Shown one piece after another: positions 63,208 through 64,000 of a stretch of 64,000 nt of DNA (positions are counted from its first letter, which is position 1; the number at the start of each line of letters is the position of its first letter). Under the pieces are notes generated by a model. It saw only the letters and a list, made by a program, of their open reading frames with translations. It was not told where the DNA came from and did no database searches. A program made the position numbers and the translations under genes. This DNA is from Psychrobacter piscatorii. Lineage in GTDB: Bacteria; Pseudomonadota; Gammaproteobacteria; Pseudomonadales; Moraxellaceae. The stretch covers positions 62,001 through 126,000 of the forward strand of contig NZ_CAJHAR010000001.1 in assembly GCF_904846415.1 (NCBI RefSeq). Direction: 5' to 3'.

Positions 63208-64000
63208 ATGAAATATAACGAAAATTTGGTTGTTGTCCATCTAAGTGCCACGGCAGTGTATGTCGTAATTGGCAATGTTGTCTCTGCAAAAGACATTCGT
63301 ATCTTAGGCGTAGGGCAAGTTAAAAATAGCGATTTTTATCAAGGCCAAATCAAGCATCGTGAACGCCTACAAGGTGCTATCAAGCAAGCCATCCAAGAAG
63401 CAGAAGATACTGCCAATTGCCGCGTGCATAGCGTGTGGTTGACGCTCGCAACACCTGAGCTATCTAGTAAAAATAGTGCTGGAGAAGTGAGGGTTGAGGA
63501 CGAGTTCGTACGTGCCAAAGATATGGTACAGGCCTTGTCTAATGCTAAGTCGCGAGATCTGCCATCCGATTACTATCTCATGCATTGCTGCCAGCAAGGT
63601 ATCTATGTTGATGATCAGGACTTCATGGTCGACGATGTGATTGAGATGATGGCACATAATATCACTGTGATGTACCACATGATGATGATGCCTGTCGTTA
63701 GCCGCCAAAATATTCAAAAACTATTACAAAGCTGCGATGTCGGTATTGACCATATCGTGTTTGATGCAGTGACCAGTGCTGAATATAGTCTGATGACTGA
63801 AGAGCGTCAGCAAGGGGTTTGCTTGGTAGATATCGGTGCTAGTACGACCAGTATCTGCGTCTACAAAGAAAACAAATTGATTTTTACGCACTGCATAGCT
63901 ACTGGCAGCCATGAAGTGACAATGGATATCTCAGCTGATTTTGGTATATCGATGATTGAAGCTGAGAAACTGAAAAAGTCTCATGGTACCGCTGACGCCA
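63208..64000 (+). CDS. ftsA: cell division protein FtsA, partial (cut by window end)
   Basis: The frame from the ATG at 63208 stays open to the last base, giving 264 residues of a protein that is about 410-420 in relatives. It has the actin-like fold pattern with the FtsA-type SHS2 (1C) insertion. The start is MKYNENLVVVHLSATAVYVV, followed by GVCLVDIGASTTSICVYKE (phosphate 2 motif) and IATGSHEVTMDISADFGIS. The tether helix end is outside the window. ftsZ should follow. Confidence 0.9.
   Translation, partial: MKYNENLVVVHLSATAVYVVIGNVVSAKDIRILGVGQVKNSDFYQGQIKHRERLQGAIKQAIQEAEDTANCRVHSVWLTLATPELSSKNSAGEVRVEDEFVRAKDMVQALSNAKSRDLPSDYYLMHCCQQGIYVDDQDFMVDDVIEMMAHNITVMYHMMMMPVVSRQNIQKLLQSCDVGIDHIVFDAVTSAEYSLMTEERQQGVCLVDIGASTTSICVYKENKLIFTHCIATGSHEVTMDISADFGISMIEAEKLKKSHGTADA

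Overview
The window is a contiguous stretch of a gammaproteobacterial chromosome. Gene content, the moderate AT-richness and the family-level resemblance of the proteins suggest a Moraxellaceae member, most likely Psychrobacter. This assignment is from recognition, not from a database search. I see no rRNA, insertion sequence, prophage or CRISPR array. There is one tRNA gene (Gly, anticodon GCC). Almost everything is chromosomal housekeeping, punctuated by short accessory-looking modules.

Layout. 1-5.6 kb: peroxide defence (ahpC, a YdcH-like small protein, ahpF), an alanine/Na+ symporter and a glutathione transferase. 5.8-11.5 kb: a probable persulfide/H2S-handling cluster with two tandem DUF442 proteins, a SulP permease, a BigR-type ArsR regulator, an ETHE1-like persulfide dioxygenase, a DUF2892 membrane protein, a methyltransferase and a TrxC-type thioredoxin. 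11.7-17.9 kb: small lipoprotein, SirB2-like protein, BolA, M48 protease, tRNA-Gly, NhaC antiporter, and an amidohydrolase with altered catalytic positions. 18.3-20.5 kb: the most interesting locus, Roadblock / BLUF blue-light receptor / COG2229-type small GTPase / second Roadblock. 20.6-27.7 kb: LysR with divergent pirins and a nitroreductase, an Mpo1-like protein, a nadR-pnuC nicotinamide riboside salvage pair whose NadR seems to lack its adenylyltransferase motifs, and a PspC protein. 28-36.6 kb: glyQS, zapA with a ZapB-like coiled coil, ygfB, a deaminase, argE and a LysE exporter. 36.6-39.5 kb: a long AT-rich leader with a possible 28-codon ORF, then rtcB and two uncharacterised genes. 39.5-54.8 kb: miaB, a soluble lytic transglycosylase, an RNase T2-fold protein without its catalytic residues, mdh, ribF, a GNAT enzyme, murJ, ampD, a DUF4105 protein and an SDR. 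54.9-64 kb: an unknown protein, pyrE, gshB and the dcw cell-wall/division segment murG-murC-ddl-ftsQ-ftsA, with ftsA cut by the window end.

How the parts fit. The redox genes cover peroxide (AhpC/AhpF), glutathione (GST, GshB) and reactive sulfur. Cell-envelope genes (MurG, MurC, Ddl, MurJ, AmpD, Slt, FtsQ/A, ZapA) are spread over the second half. The Roadblock-BLUF-GTPase operon looks like a light-input version of the GTPase/Roadblock signalling modules known from actinobacterial conservons, but with a flavin photoreceptor where those have a sensor kinase.
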